From NCBI GenBank assembly GCA_030430675.1, contig JAUIKU010000019.1, forward strand, positions 1 to 36,134: 36,134 nucleotides of DNA. Direction: 5' to 3'. Of this stretch, positions 1-8,537 are shown one piece after another (position 1 is the stretch's first letter; each line of letters begins with the position of its first letter). The DNA is from Bacteroidia bacterium (GTDB lineage Bacteria > Bacteroidota > Bacteroidia > Cytophagales > Cyclobacteriaceae). The translations under genes were made by a program, and so were the position numbers. The notes beneath the pieces were generated by a model. The model was not told where the DNA came from and made no database searches. It worked only from the letters and a program-made list of their open reading frames with translations.

Positions 1-1824
1 TGTTACATTATAGGTGCCTGCAGCCAGGTTGTTTAAGCCCGAGCCTCTGGCAGCACTGTTATTCCATTCGAACTCATATGGCTCCTGGCCACCAGTTACC
101 TGCAATTTTATGGCGCCGTCATTACTAGAACAATGAGCATCTTTGATCTCTGCCTCTGCCTTTAAGTTGGTGGTAATACCACCTACTACCAGGGTCTTAG
201 AGGAACTCCAGCCATTATTTCCGGTTACTACAACCTCGTACTGGCCATTGGGTACATTGGACAGGTCCTTACTGGTAGCCCCATTCGACCATAAGTAAGT
301 ATATGGACTGCTATTGCCGGCCACTGTCAACTTGATAGCGCCATCTTTGGCGTTGCAACTGGCATCTGTAACCTGTGCAGAAATACTGGGCAGGTCTTCC
401 GGATTCAGCACGAAGACAGAAATGTGATCACTACCCTCGGCACCACTTTTGTCATAGGCCTTCAATTTGAAAACATATCTGCCTGCCACCAGATTTTCTA
501 ACCTAATGGTGAGGCTTTCCGGATTTTCAATAGTCACGGTAGTGGGCCCGTCCGATTGCGTCCATATATGTTCTTCCACTGTATCATCTGCATCGGGATC
601 GGAAGTAATTCCAGTGATTTCCACACTATTTTCAGGTAAAACCAGCGTTATATTTGCTCCGGCATTGGTGGTTGGTGGACTGTTATCGCTTGACTTCACC
701 GTAAGCACCATATCGTCTGTATCAGTGGCCCCATTATCATCAGTGACCGTCAAACGCAGTATATAAACTCCCTCTTCAAGATTTTGAAAAGTAACTTCAG
801 CGGCACTTTGATTTACCAGGGTTAAGTCACCGGGTCCCGATACCTGAGTCCAGCGGTACCTCCTGATTTCTCCATCGGGATCATTTCCACTACCGGTTAT
901 TGTAACTTCCGTTTGTTCGTCAAGCGAAACACTCAAATCCGAGCCCGCATTGGCTGAGGGCTCCTTGTTGACCTGGGGGGAACTATTACTCAAAAAACCG
1001 TTTTTTTTTACGGCGATATCATCGTAAAACAGTAATCGTTCGGTAACTCCCTGGCGCCGGGAGAGGCTGACCCTCGATTGTTGCTTCCAATCCCATTTGT
1101 AAACCCCGAATTTTAAGTAAGGTCCGAGATTATCGTTGTACCCTGTAGGGCCTCCATAGTTGATCTTAATGTCGGAAGCCGTTGGTGGTTCACCCACCTT
1201 CATATAAAACTTCATAAACCCATTTCCATTGGAATTGTAATCCCAATGAACATCAACCACGAAGTAGTGCCATTTTCCAGGAACGATCTTTTCGGAAAGG
1301 GTCCAGGTTTTTTCTCGTTGATCGGCATTACTGGCAATTCTTTTTGATATCCACCGGTTGGTTACAGACAGGGTTTTACCCCTCAATCTGAGCGCCCAGG
1401 GGGGACTGGAGTAGGTATCCTCTTTATCTGGAACACTGTGATACTGAGCAATTATTTCTGCGCTGCTTTCATCTGGTTGAAAATCTTTGGGAAAGTAGAT
1501 GGCGAATCGTGTTCCGAAGGTATTTTTATTTGTCTGAAAATGTGGTACGCCTTTACCTCCTCTAAATCTTATCTCAGAACGTGCGTTGGAGTAGTTTTTG
1601 ATGGGAAGCCAGGAGCGGTAGGATTTTGAACCATTTAACGAGTGTTCTGAAGAAACCGAGTTGTGATGTCCCTCAAACGCCCAATATTCATCTCTTATTC
1701 CGTTCTCAAAACTTTCAGAAAATGTTTGTCCAAAAAATGGGTAGTGTGCAAAAACAACTACAACCAGGGTAAAAAAAATTTTCAGGAAGATTGCGCCAAC
1801 TTGATCGCCCGAAATATGCTGCAT
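1..1824 (-). CDS. Secreted heparinase-like polysaccharide lyase with PKD and SprB modules (C-terminus beyond window)
   Basis: The minus-strand frame is open from ATG at 1824 to the window edge (608 codons, no stop), so the gene continues to the left. A TAG at 1831-1833 lies in frame just upstream, which makes this the first possible ATG. Residues 1-33 form a signal peptide ending near FFGQ. Residues about 35-272 resemble the Polysacc_lyase family (PF14099: heparin-lyase and glucuronan-lyase-like jelly rolls), with segments FGTRFAIYFPKDF, PWALRLRG, GKWHYFVVDVHWDYN and GPYLKFGVYKW, closing with YDDIAV. Two PKD-type domains follow (about 285-380 and 385-475; each begins with NAG and one contains DPDGEI). 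Then come one complete and one partial SprB repeat (about 480-608, with WSNGATSKDLSN). A T9SS sorting domain is expected but lies outside the window. It is divergent from the EPS operon, so it may depolymerise that polymer; substrate is unknown. Family assignment is by recognition only. Confidence 0.82.
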   Translation of the reverse strand, partial: MQHISGDQVGAIFLKIFFTLVVVVFAHYPFFGQTFSESFENGIRDEYWAFEGHHNSVSSEHSLNGSKSYRSWLPIKNYSNARSEIRFRGGKGVPHFQTNKNTFGTRFAIYFPKDFQPDESSAEIIAQYHSVPDKEDTYSSPPWALRLRGKTLSVTNRWISKRIASNADQREKTWTLSEKIVPGKWHYFVVDVHWDYNSNGNGFMKFYMKVGEPPTASDIKINYGGPTGYNDNLGPYLKFGVYKWDWKQQSRVSLSRRQGVTERLLFYDDIAVKKNGFLSNSSPQVNKEPSANAGSDLSVSLDEQTEVTITGSGNDPDGEIRRYRWTQVSGPGDLTLVNQSAAEVTFQNLEEGVYILRLTVTDDNGATDTDDMVLTVKSSDNSPPTTNAGANITLVLPENSVEITGITSDPDADDTVEEHIWTQSDGPTTVTIENPESLTIRLENLVAGRYVFKLKAYDKSGAEGSDHISVFVLNPEDLPSISAQVTDASCNAKDGAIKLTVAGNSSPYTYLWSNGATSKDLSNVPNGQYEVVVTGNNGWSSSKTLVVGGITTNLKAEAEIKDAHCSSNDGAIKLQVTGGQEPYEFEWNNSAARGSGLNNLAAGTYNVT

Positions 1825-2231
1825 AAAAATCTAACTCGTCAAATGGAATATTTCAATAATTTTAAGTTAGTGCAATGTTACGGGCCACTTATAGCATAGA
1901 GTGTGCCAAATTAACTATTGATGTTAGTTATGTATATAACACATTGATAAACAGAAATATAAAATTTGTAGAAATACTATTTTGCAGATTGATGTTTCAT
2001 ATTGATAACAATCAGGTTTCATATTGATAAAATATGAAATTACTAAGAATTCATTGATTTTTAGTCAGAAATGATCGCTTGTTTCACCCCATATAGTATT
2101 GACTAATATTAAGATTTAATTGTGATTTTTTAATTATAATTAATTATATTGCGAGCTGTTTTTTGGTTGTTTTTAAGAAATTAAATCCATTAAAAGTTCA
2201 ATTTTTTTATTCCTAAGAGCTTGAGGTCTAA
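1825..2231. other. Divergent AT-rich intergenic region between lyase and EPS operon
   Basis: These 407 bases separate the minus-strand lyase from the plus-strand EPS operon and should hold both promoters. No perfect TAnnTTTG element was found on the plus strand. On the minus strand, plus-strand bases 1907-1914 read CAAATTAA, one mismatch from the complement of TAnnTTTG. The notable structure is a duplicated 15-mer plus palindrome at 1994-2039, listed separately. No coding ORF is convincing. A GAGG at 2223-2226 may serve as a weak ribosome-binding site for the gene starting at 2232. Confidence 0.6.
1994..2039. repeat. Direct repeat and palindrome, possible regulator-binding site
   Basis: The 15-mer gtttcatattgataa occurs at 1994-2008 and again at 2016-2030, a 22-bp spacing or about two helical turns. 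The second copy overlaps a perfect 9-bp inverted repeat: tttcatatt (2017-2025), loop gataa, aatatgaaa (2031-2039). It lies between the divergent lyase and EPS operon. A transcription-factor operator is an inference; the repeats themselves are directly visible. Confidence 0.6.
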
Positions 2232-3740
2232 ATGATAAGCATAAAATCAACGGATATCACTGGCTATAAAAGCTACAGTATTTCAATTAAATGGCTGGTA
2301 TTGACTTATTTTTTGCTCAGTTTGGGAATAAGTATTATCCTGAGAGCCAATACTGCGGCCGTAGACGGGTTTTTTGCGGAGTTGGGAAATGTTTCAGCAG
2401 CCCTGGCATCGGGTAGCGGATTTTCTAATGTTTTTGGACCAATGTCAGGCCCAACAGCTTGGTGTCCTGTGTTAAACGTCCTTTGTTATGCCGCAGTATT
2501 TAAAATTTTCGGAGTAAAGACGGTAGCGGCGTTCTGGACCTTGATCGTATGGCGATGCCTGTTATTTTCAATAAGTCTATGGTGGTTGCTCAAACTGGAT
2601 TACACCCCGCGATTCAATAATTTTAAAATTTGGTTATTGCCAATCTTTCTGGGATACACCACTTTAGTAATATTCAGAACTGGACCTAAAGATGCCATGT
2701 TCTCAATCTTTTTTTCCGTACTCACTATATATACCTTGGTTGGCTGCTGGAGAAATGGATTAGATCCTAATCGCTTGAATTTGTTTCTATTGGCCATTCT
2801 TCTACCTCTGACCAGTATTTCCCTGGCCATCGGGTTGGTGTCATTTCTGATATTTTTATTTCTGTTCAAAAAACTTAGCTTAAATAAAAGAGACCTGGTA
2901 ACCGCCGGGACTTTGCTGTTGTTGGTGTTTCTGTCATTCTCATCATGGGGCATTCGCAACAGTAAAGAATTGGGGAAATTCATCCCCTATAAATCCAACC
3001 TGTGGTTCGAGATGTATATTTCTAATGTTGTGGATGACGACGGACTGCTCAAGTATTCTAATTATCGAAAATACCATCCATATACCAATACGGAAGTAGC
3101 AGAGATCTACAGGTTAAAAGGAGAAGTGAGTTTTCTTCAGGGTTATCAAAACGCTTCAGTAGATTACTTAATTAATGATCCCCTGGATTTTATTTACAAA
3201 GTGGTTAACCGGGGTATTAACATTTTTATTTTCGCCAAATCGGAAAGAGATATTGAACTAGCCGACACTGAGAACTTCAATGCCCAAGATGTACATAAAC
3301 TGGAGCAGGCAGGTCTGGTAGTAAACAATTATTGGGTTTGCCTGGAAACTGAACCCGATGAGGTACAAGGTGCATTAAATGATCTTACCCTGGACGACCC
3401 AGGTTTGATACTATCCGATTGGAAGAAAAAGTCTGTTATCAGTCAAGCGAGAGTGAACAACATTCACGACCCTAATGAACTATTAAAAGGGCTGCTCACC
3501 AGTATTATCCCGACCCTGGCAATTATATTTGGATTGATTATACCGGAAATTCGAAAAAACACGGTGTTCCTGGTTGCACTGTTTTTATTCCTGCTAAGCA
3601 TAGGGCCCTATCTGGTTATATCCTGGACCCCGAGATACCAGTCATTCCAACTTGGCTTTTTTACGATATTTATTTTTCTGATGTTAGCGCATCTAATACA
3701 ATCTTATAAAGGATTCAGAAGCGGGGTAAAACCACAATAA
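2232..3740 (+). CDS. GT-C superfamily membrane glycosyltransferase-like protein (ArnT/PMT-like)
   Basis: The protein has 502 residues and many hydrophobic segments, the first at about 20-38. A periplasmic loop follows that carries AAVDGFFAELGN and then a GSGFSNVFGPMSGPTAWCP stretch. That pattern (GFSNPFG...GPTAW.PP) is typical of the dolichyl-phosphate-mannose-mannosyltransferase-like proteins of Bacteroidota and Cyanobacteria EPS loci. GT-C enzymes use polyprenyl-phosphate sugars and act on the periplasmic face of the membrane, usually with an acidic residue in the first loop; D45 of AAVDGFF is the candidate. A soluble insertion lies at about residues 255-405. It is the first gene of the plus-strand operon, with ATG preceded by GAGG at 2223-2226, and 27 nt separate it from the next gene. 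Donor and acceptor cannot be predicted, and a non-catalytic role is possible. Confidence 0.65.
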   Translation: MISIKSTDITGYKSYSISIKWLVLTYFLLSLGISIILRANTAAVDGFFAELGNVSAALASGSGFSNVFGPMSGPTAWCPVLNVLCYAAVFKIFGVKTVAAFWTLIVWRCLLFSISLWWLLKLDYTPRFNNFKIWLLPIFLGYTTLVIFRTGPKDAMFSIFFSVLTIYTLVGCWRNGLDPNRLNLFLLAILLPLTSISLAIGLVSFLIFLFLFKKLSLNKRDLVTAGTLLLLVFLSFSSWGIRNSKELGKFIPYKSNLWFEMYISNVVDDDGLLKYSNYRKYHPYTNTEVAEIYRLKGEVSFLQGYQNASVDYLINDPLDFIYKVVNRGINIFIFAKSERDIELADTENFNAQDVHKLEQAGLVVNNYWVCLETEPDEVQGALNDLTLDDPGLILSDWKKKSVISQARVNNIHDPNELLKGLLTSIIPTLAIIFGLIIPEIRKNTVFLVALFLFLLSIGPYLVISWTPRYQSFQLGFFTIFIFLMLAHLIQSYKGFRSGVKPQ

Positions 3741-3767
3741 TCAAAAACAGAGACTGATAAAATTCTA

Positions 3768-4961
3768 ATGAAGATAGCTTATTTCACCCAGAACCCGGTT
3801 TCTGTTTCAGAAACCTTCTTTTCTTTTTTGGTAAATGGTTTGAAAAGGAAAGTGGGGGCGGATAATATTATCCATGTGGTTGGTTCTAAATCTGGCAATC
3901 GGCTTATCGAGAATACTTTTTTTTCCAATTTCAACTTAAACTTTTTAGGCCTGAGGCTCCTGTATGAATTTGAAGAGCGATCGGGACTGAATACCGATCT
4001 CGCGTTGAGCCTGGCTCAGAGAGTAGCCAGCAATAGGTTGAGAAAACTCAAGAATATGGGTATGCCAGACGTAGCGCATGTAGAGTATGGGAATACCGCT
4101 GTGAAGGTTTACAAGTTTCTCGTTAAAAATAAAATACCTTTTGTAGTTCACTACCATGGAAAGGATGCTTCCGCTGAATTTATTTCGCCAACCTACACCA
4201 GGGAGAGCAGGAAGTTGTTTCAAAAGGCGGCCTATGTGGTAACCGCCTCCGAACACGTGAAAAGATTACTGGTGATCAGGGGTTGTGATGAAGAAAAAAT
4301 CAAAGTGATCCGGTACGGGGTCGAAACCAATAAATTAGACCCGATGACCTGGGAGGAGAGATTTAAGAGCAATCCCTCTCTGGTGTTTTTGGGAAGGTTG
4401 ACAGAAAAGAAAAACCCGCTGGCATTGATCCATGCATTCAAGCTGGTTTTAAGGGAGAGTCCGGAAGCAACACTTAGTATCATTGGCACTGGTAAGCTGG
4501 AAGGAGAAGTTAAGGCAAGAATCAGGCAGCTGAACCTTGAGAAGTCGGTCCAAATGTTAGGAAGTATGCCGCAATCCGAAGCATTAAAGGTGGTAAATCG
4601 ACATTGGGTCTTTACTCAGCATAATGTAACAGCGGTAGATGGTGACCAGGAGGGCTACTCTCTGGCCCCCGCAGAAGCTGCTGCCCTGGAGATTCCGGTG
4701 GTTTCAACGCTGCACAATGGCATACCTGAACATGTTGTTGATGGCAGTACAGGGTATTTGGTAAGGGAGTTCGATTTCGAAACCATGGCGCAGCGAATCG
4801 TTGAGTTGTTGCAAGACCGCAATAAAATGGTGGCCTTTGGTAAAGCTGGTCGACGAAATATACAACAGTTAAACGATCCCGACAGGAGAGTAAACCAGAT
4901 GTATGAGTTGCTGGCCCGCACGGCCAACGAAGAAATTGAAACATTAAATACAGCGGTTTGA
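3768..4961 (+). CDS. GT4 family glycosyltransferase (GT-B fold)
   Basis: This 397-residue cytoplasmic protein has an N-terminal acceptor domain (about 1-200, including HYHGKDAS) and a C-terminal Glycos_transf_1 domain (about 205-380). The donor-binding part includes VFLGRLTEKKNP and SIIGTG. The EX7E signature of retaining GT4 enzymes is E295 to E303, in QEGYSLAPAEA. The GIPEHVVDG loop is also typical. It is expected to add a sugar to the lipid-linked repeat unit from a nucleotide-sugar donor. Its TGA at 4959-4961 overlaps the TTG start of the flippase gene, which implies translational coupling. The exact sugar is not predictable from sequence. Confidence 0.9.
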   Translation: MKIAYFTQNPVSVSETFFSFLVNGLKRKVGADNIIHVVGSKSGNRLIENTFFSNFNLNFLGLRLLYEFEERSGLNTDLALSLAQRVASNRLRKLKNMGMPDVAHVEYGNTAVKVYKFLVKNKIPFVVHYHGKDASAEFISPTYTRESRKLFQKAAYVVTASEHVKRLLVIRGCDEEKIKVIRYGVETNKLDPMTWEERFKSNPSLVFLGRLTEKKNPLALIHAFKLVLRESPEATLSIIGTGKLEGEVKARIRQLNLEKSVQMLGSMPQSEALKVVNRHWVFTQHNVTAVDGDQEGYSLAPAEAAALEIPVVSTLHNGIPEHVVDGSTGYLVREFDFETMAQRIVELLQDRNKMVAFGKAGRRNIQQLNDPDRRVNQMYELLARTANEEIETLNTAV

Positions 4962-6238
4962 GCTTAAGGCAGCAAGTCATTGGTGGTGTGAAGTGGACCA
5001 CGGTTGCCACAGTCACTCAGGCAATAGTAGGTATTCTGAAGCTTTCAGTACTGGCCAGGTACCTGGATAAGGCTGATTTTGGATTGATGGCACTTGTGAT
5101 GTTCATCCTGGGATTTATGCAGCTGTTCATGGATATGGGAATTTCCACAGCAATTCTGCACAAACAAGAAATTTCCAAAGAGGAATACGGCAGCCTTTAT
5201 TGGATAAATTTTATTTTCAGTGCTTTGCTCTACGGGATTGTGTTATTGTTGACGGCCCCAATAGCTCATTTTTATAATGAGCCGGAACTGTCGGAGTTGT
5301 TACCCATTATGGGTATCAGCCTGATCCTAGCGGCCATAGGTCGACAGTTTCGGACTATCGAGCAGAAGGACTTGAACTTCAAGTTTATTGCCATAGTTAC
5401 CATTATAGGTTCGGCACTTTCCCTAATCGCTGCCATCATACTGGCGGTAGAAGGTTATGGCGTGTATTCTCTGGTATATTCAGCTTTGATTCAGCATATA
5501 ATTACCAATGCAATATTCTTCTTTATGGGAGTTAAAAGTAACGGTTTGCTGATGCGGCTGAATTTTACAGAGACCAGGCCATTTCTTAAAATTGGATTGT
5601 ACCACGTGAGTGGACAGGTGATAAACTACTTCAACAGGGATCTGGATATTCTGCTTATTGGAAAGTTTTACGGAGCTGAGATACTGGGTGGATACAGCCT
5701 GGCAAAACAACTGGTAATCCGCCCATTTAGAATAATAAATCCCATTCTAACCCGGGTGGCGGCACCATTACTGGCCAAGTTTCAGGGAAACATGACGGAG
5801 TTGCGAAACAATTTTTTGAAATTGCTTAATGCGGTATCTTCGCTGATAGTTCCGATCTACATTGGCTTGATTGTGTTGGCCCCGATTGCGGTGAAGATCC
5901 TGTATGGTCCTGGCTTTGAGGATATCGTGCTGCTGGTCAGAATCCTATCGGTTTATATGATTTTCAGATCCATTGCCAATCCACTGGGATCATTGATAGT
6001 GGCCACTGGAAGAACAGATTTAGGTTTTTATTGGAATCTGGTAACTTTAGTAATTATTCCAGTTGCGGTCATTGTGGGGAGTCAATTCTCCATCGAGTGG
6101 GTGGCGGTGTGTTTAACAATTGCAGTAGCGTTGTTGTATATTCCCAGTTGGTGGTTCCTGGTGAGAAAGATGATTTCTGTACGACTAGGCACCTATCTGT
6201 TCTGGACCATCCCCGGTGTATCACTACTTAGGAAGTAA
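4958..6238 (+). CDS. wzx: Wzx-type polysaccharide flippase (MOP superfamily)
   Basis: This 426-residue polytopic protein belongs to the MOP/Polysacc_synt family (COG2244, WzxC/TuaB-like). The N-terminus RQQVIGGVKWTTVATVTQAI followed by LARYLDKADFGLMAL is characteristic of this subgroup, where the amphipathic start precedes TM1. It is expected to flip the undecaprenyl-pyrophosphate-linked repeat unit to the periplasm. The start is TTG at 4958, forming a TTGA overlap with the stop of the previous gene. The first in-frame ATG is around residue 43, inside the conserved N-terminal region, so TTG is strongly favoured. At 426 residues it is slightly short for the family, but the last segment still looks like a membrane helix. 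Confidence 0.9.
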   Translation: MSLRQQVIGGVKWTTVATVTQAIVGILKLSVLARYLDKADFGLMALVMFILGFMQLFMDMGISTAILHKQEISKEEYGSLYWINFIFSALLYGIVLLLTAPIAHFYNEPELSELLPIMGISLILAAIGRQFRTIEQKDLNFKFIAIVTIIGSALSLIAAIILAVEGYGVYSLVYSALIQHIITNAIFFFMGVKSNGLLMRLNFTETRPFLKIGLYHVSGQVINYFNRDLDILLIGKFYGAEILGGYSLAKQLVIRPFRIINPILTRVAAPLLAKFQGNMTELRNNFLKLLNAVSSLIVPIYIGLIVLAPIAVKILYGPGFEDIVLLVRILSVYMIFRSIANPLGSLIVATGRTDLGFYWNLVTLVIIPVAVIVGSQFSIEWVAVCLTIAVALLYIPSWWFLVRKMISVRLGTYLFWTIPGVSLLRK

Positions 6239-6248
6239 TTGTAGTGCA

Positions 6249-7601
6249 ATGAAGAAGTTTAATTTTTTTAGGGTCATACTGTTAACGGTTCTGGTGTTGC
6301 CGTCAATATACAGTTACTTCATGATATTACCGGATGCCACAAAATATTTACTGGACTTACTGCTTCTGGTTTACATCCTATACTTTCAAAGGGTAACCAG
6401 GCAGACCTCGGGATTCATTAAAATTTATTTAATCTACGTATCGGTGGTTTTGATACTGAACGTATGTAGTATCATCATCCACCATGAGAGTATCACCTAC
6501 CTGATACCCGAGTTCAGACGATTGATCATTCCACTATTGCTGTATTATGTGCTGGCAGATGTTTTCAGAAGTTATCCGGGGGCATCAGTTGATGGCCATA
6601 AGTTGTTTATGATGATCATGCTGATACAGATACCAGTGACCATAGTTCAAACAGTCTTTTTCTCCACATTTGTTAAACTGGGGCTCTTTTCTGGCTACAG
6701 ACATTATTTAGATGCTGCTACCGGTACATTAGGTGGTGCCGGACATACCTATTTGGGAGTACTGATTCCGCTCACATTCTTATACCTGTACGACTTAAAG
6801 CTATTTAAATACATGATACCCTTTGCTATTCCCCTAATCCTCATTAATTCAGGGGGAGGGATCGTGTTGTTCGCCATCATATTTGCAAGTATCGGCGTCT
6901 ACTCCCTATTTGTCGGGTCTATTAAACAAAGGGTGGGCATAGTAATTGGTATCGGGGTATTTTTAGGGCTACTGGTGGTATTTTCCCAAACATCATTTTT
7001 TAAAACCAATTTCTACTCCTATACCAGGTCATTTGTATTCTTCAGTGAGAACTACATAGAAGGAGGCAGGGAAACCTTTGTGGGACAAGAACACAAGATC
7101 AGTAGGATCAATGGATATAAATTCTTAAAAAAGAGGATGGATCGATATGATTTTGAACAGCTGTTTGGCCTGGGATTTGAATTCAAGAACAATAAGGTCG
7201 GCGGATATGCGCTTAGTTTCAAGAATGATGTAAATAGTATAATAGCAGAACGGGGATTTCTGGGTCTGGTAGTTTACGTCCTTTTCATGATTGCATTTTT
7301 GTGGTATATATACTCAATGCTTAAACACCACAAATACAACCGGATCTTTGTGAAGATGCTGTTTTTTGGGTCATTTTTCATAGCAGGTATTTACAATCAA
7401 ACCAGTCGCTCATTTACCATTTGGTTGGTGATGATCTTCTATATGGTGTTGCTGGAGAACAAAGGCCAGTATCAGGCGTTATTGGAAGACCTCGGTTTAC
7501 GCAGAATTAGAAGGAAAGAGCGCAAAAATCGGCGTAAGGGACATATAATACAGCCATCATTAATGCAAACGTCTTATGATTCCTCAGGAAGTCAGTCATA
7601 A
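6249..7601 (+). CDS. wzy: O-antigen polymerase/ligase-like membrane protein (Wzy-type)
   Basis: The protein has about 450 residues and roughly ten or more membrane helices, with larger polar loops around GHTYLG and around residues 260-340. The C-terminal tail is strongly basic (RRIRRKERKNRRK). Wzy polymerases are recognised by topology more than by sequence. A multipass protein of this size directly after a Wzx, with a large extracytoplasmic loop, fits a repeat-unit polymerase. I place the start at ATG 6249 (MKKFNFFRVILL). A GTG at 6216 is in frame but would overlap the wzx end by 23 nt and add a polar extension before the first helix. A role as O-antigen-ligase-like enzyme cannot be excluded. 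Confidence 0.75.
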   Translation: MKKFNFFRVILLTVLVLPSIYSYFMILPDATKYLLDLLLLVYILYFQRVTRQTSGFIKIYLIYVSVVLILNVCSIIIHHESITYLIPEFRRLIIPLLLYYVLADVFRSYPGASVDGHKLFMMIMLIQIPVTIVQTVFFSTFVKLGLFSGYRHYLDAATGTLGGAGHTYLGVLIPLTFLYLYDLKLFKYMIPFAIPLILINSGGGIVLFAIIFASIGVYSLFVGSIKQRVGIVIGIGVFLGLLVVFSQTSFFKTNFYSYTRSFVFFSENYIEGGRETFVGQEHKISRINGYKFLKKRMDRYDFEQLFGLGFEFKNNKVGGYALSFKNDVNSIIAERGFLGLVVYVLFMIAFLWYIYSMLKHHKYNRIFVKMLFFGSFFIAGIYNQTSRSFTIWLVMIFYMVLLENKGQYQALLEDLGLRRIRRKERKNRRKGHIIQPSLMQTSYDSSGSQS

Positions 7602-7643
7602 AATGTGCCAACGATACCAAGCTTGGGGCGTCAACCTAATGCA

Positions 7644-8537
7644 ATGCACTCAATGGTAAGTGTAGTTGTACCCACCTATAATCGCCCTCAGGGTCTTAAA
7701 ACCGCGCTTGAGAGTATTCTGAAACAAACCTATGGTAATCTGGAGGTTTTAGTGGTTAATGACAGTGAAGAGGAAGAGAGCGTAAAAAATGTCATTGCCG
7801 GATTTAATGACCCCAGGCTATATTATTTGAGGAATAAGCGTACCAAAGGTGCCAATGGTGCCAGAAATACCGGGATCTTAAATTCACATGGATCCCTAAT
7901 TGCCTTTATGGATGACGATGATGAATGGTTGCCCGATAAGCTTCAAAATCAGGTAGACTATCTAAGTGACCATACCAATCATGTTGGCTTGTTTAGTGCT
8001 TTTGAAATATATGAATCCGGCAAGTGGCAGGTTAAAAAACAAAAGATCTCCAGTCTGAGTTTACGTGACTGCTTATTGAATACAATTTCCATCGGGTCAA
8101 GCTCCAGCTTATTGTTCCGAAGGGAAATTTTTGATACAGCGGGTTTATGGGACGAGTCATTGGTGCGCCAGCAGGATAAGGAGCTGTTAGTAAGAATTTT
8201 GGTCCACGGAACTATTGGACATGATCAGCGAGTACTGCTGCGGGTAAATGGGCATAATGACCCGCACCCGTTAAAGTCAATCCCCGGACATGAAGTTTAT
8301 TATCAAAAGGTGAGTCCATACCTGGAGCTTCTGGATAATGACTCGCAAAGGAAATTTCATTCCTTTCATTTCAGGAGACTTTGTATGTATTATCTCAAAA
8401 TGGGCGATTATAAGACAGCTCTAGAGCTTTATAATAAAGCGCTCAAGTATCAAAAAGTCCATTTGCGGAAAGATGTGAAGAATTTCATCTATTTGTTGAA
8501 AAGCATTGTATCAACCAAACCCTCAGTTACAAATTGA
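7644..8537 (+). CDS. GT2 family glycosyltransferase (GT-A fold)
   Basis: This is a typical GT2 enzyme of about 297 residues. VSVVVPTYNRP lies at the N-terminus and GANGARNTGI in the nucleotide-binding half. MDDDDEW near residue 90 supplies the DXD-type metal/nucleotide motif, and QQDKELLVR in the acceptor half fits the ED/QD-type motif. A short TPR-like helix pair follows at about 250-275 (YYLKMGDYKTALELYNKAL). It inverts configuration while adding a sugar to the growing lipid-linked oligosaccharide. I chose ATG 7644 because GT2 proteins normally begin just before the first beta strand. A GTG at 7605, 3 nt after the preceding stop, is in frame and would add 13 residues; ATG 7653 is also possible. 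The stop overlaps the next gene as TTGA. Confidence 0.88.
   Translation: MHSMVSVVVPTYNRPQGLKTALESILKQTYGNLEVLVVNDSEEEESVKNVIAGFNDPRLYYLRNKRTKGANGARNTGILNSHGSLIAFMDDDDEWLPDKLQNQVDYLSDHTNHVGLFSAFEIYESGKWQVKKQKISSLSLRDCLLNTISIGSSSSLLFRREIFDTAGLWDESLVRQQDKELLVRILVHGTIGHDQRVLLRVNGHNDPHPLKSIPGHEVYYQKVSPYLELLDNDSQRKFHSFHFRRLCMYYLKMGDYKTALELYNKALKYQKVHLRKDVKNFIYLLKSIVSTKPSVTN

Noticed and set aside
467-1899. Plus-strand frames at 467-766, 1438-1629 and 1663-1899
   Set aside because: The minus strand carries a continuous 608-codon lyase/PKD/SprB reading frame here, so these are shadow frames.
2600-2983. Minus-strand 127-codon frame inside the first GT-C gene, and similar frames elsewhere in the operon
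   Set aside because: They lie wholly inside strongly supported genes on the opposite strand and show no domain signal.
6216-6248. GTG start 33 nt upstream for the Wzy-like protein
   Set aside because: It would overlap the flippase gene by 23 nt and add a polar segment; ATG 6249 gives a normal membrane-protein start.
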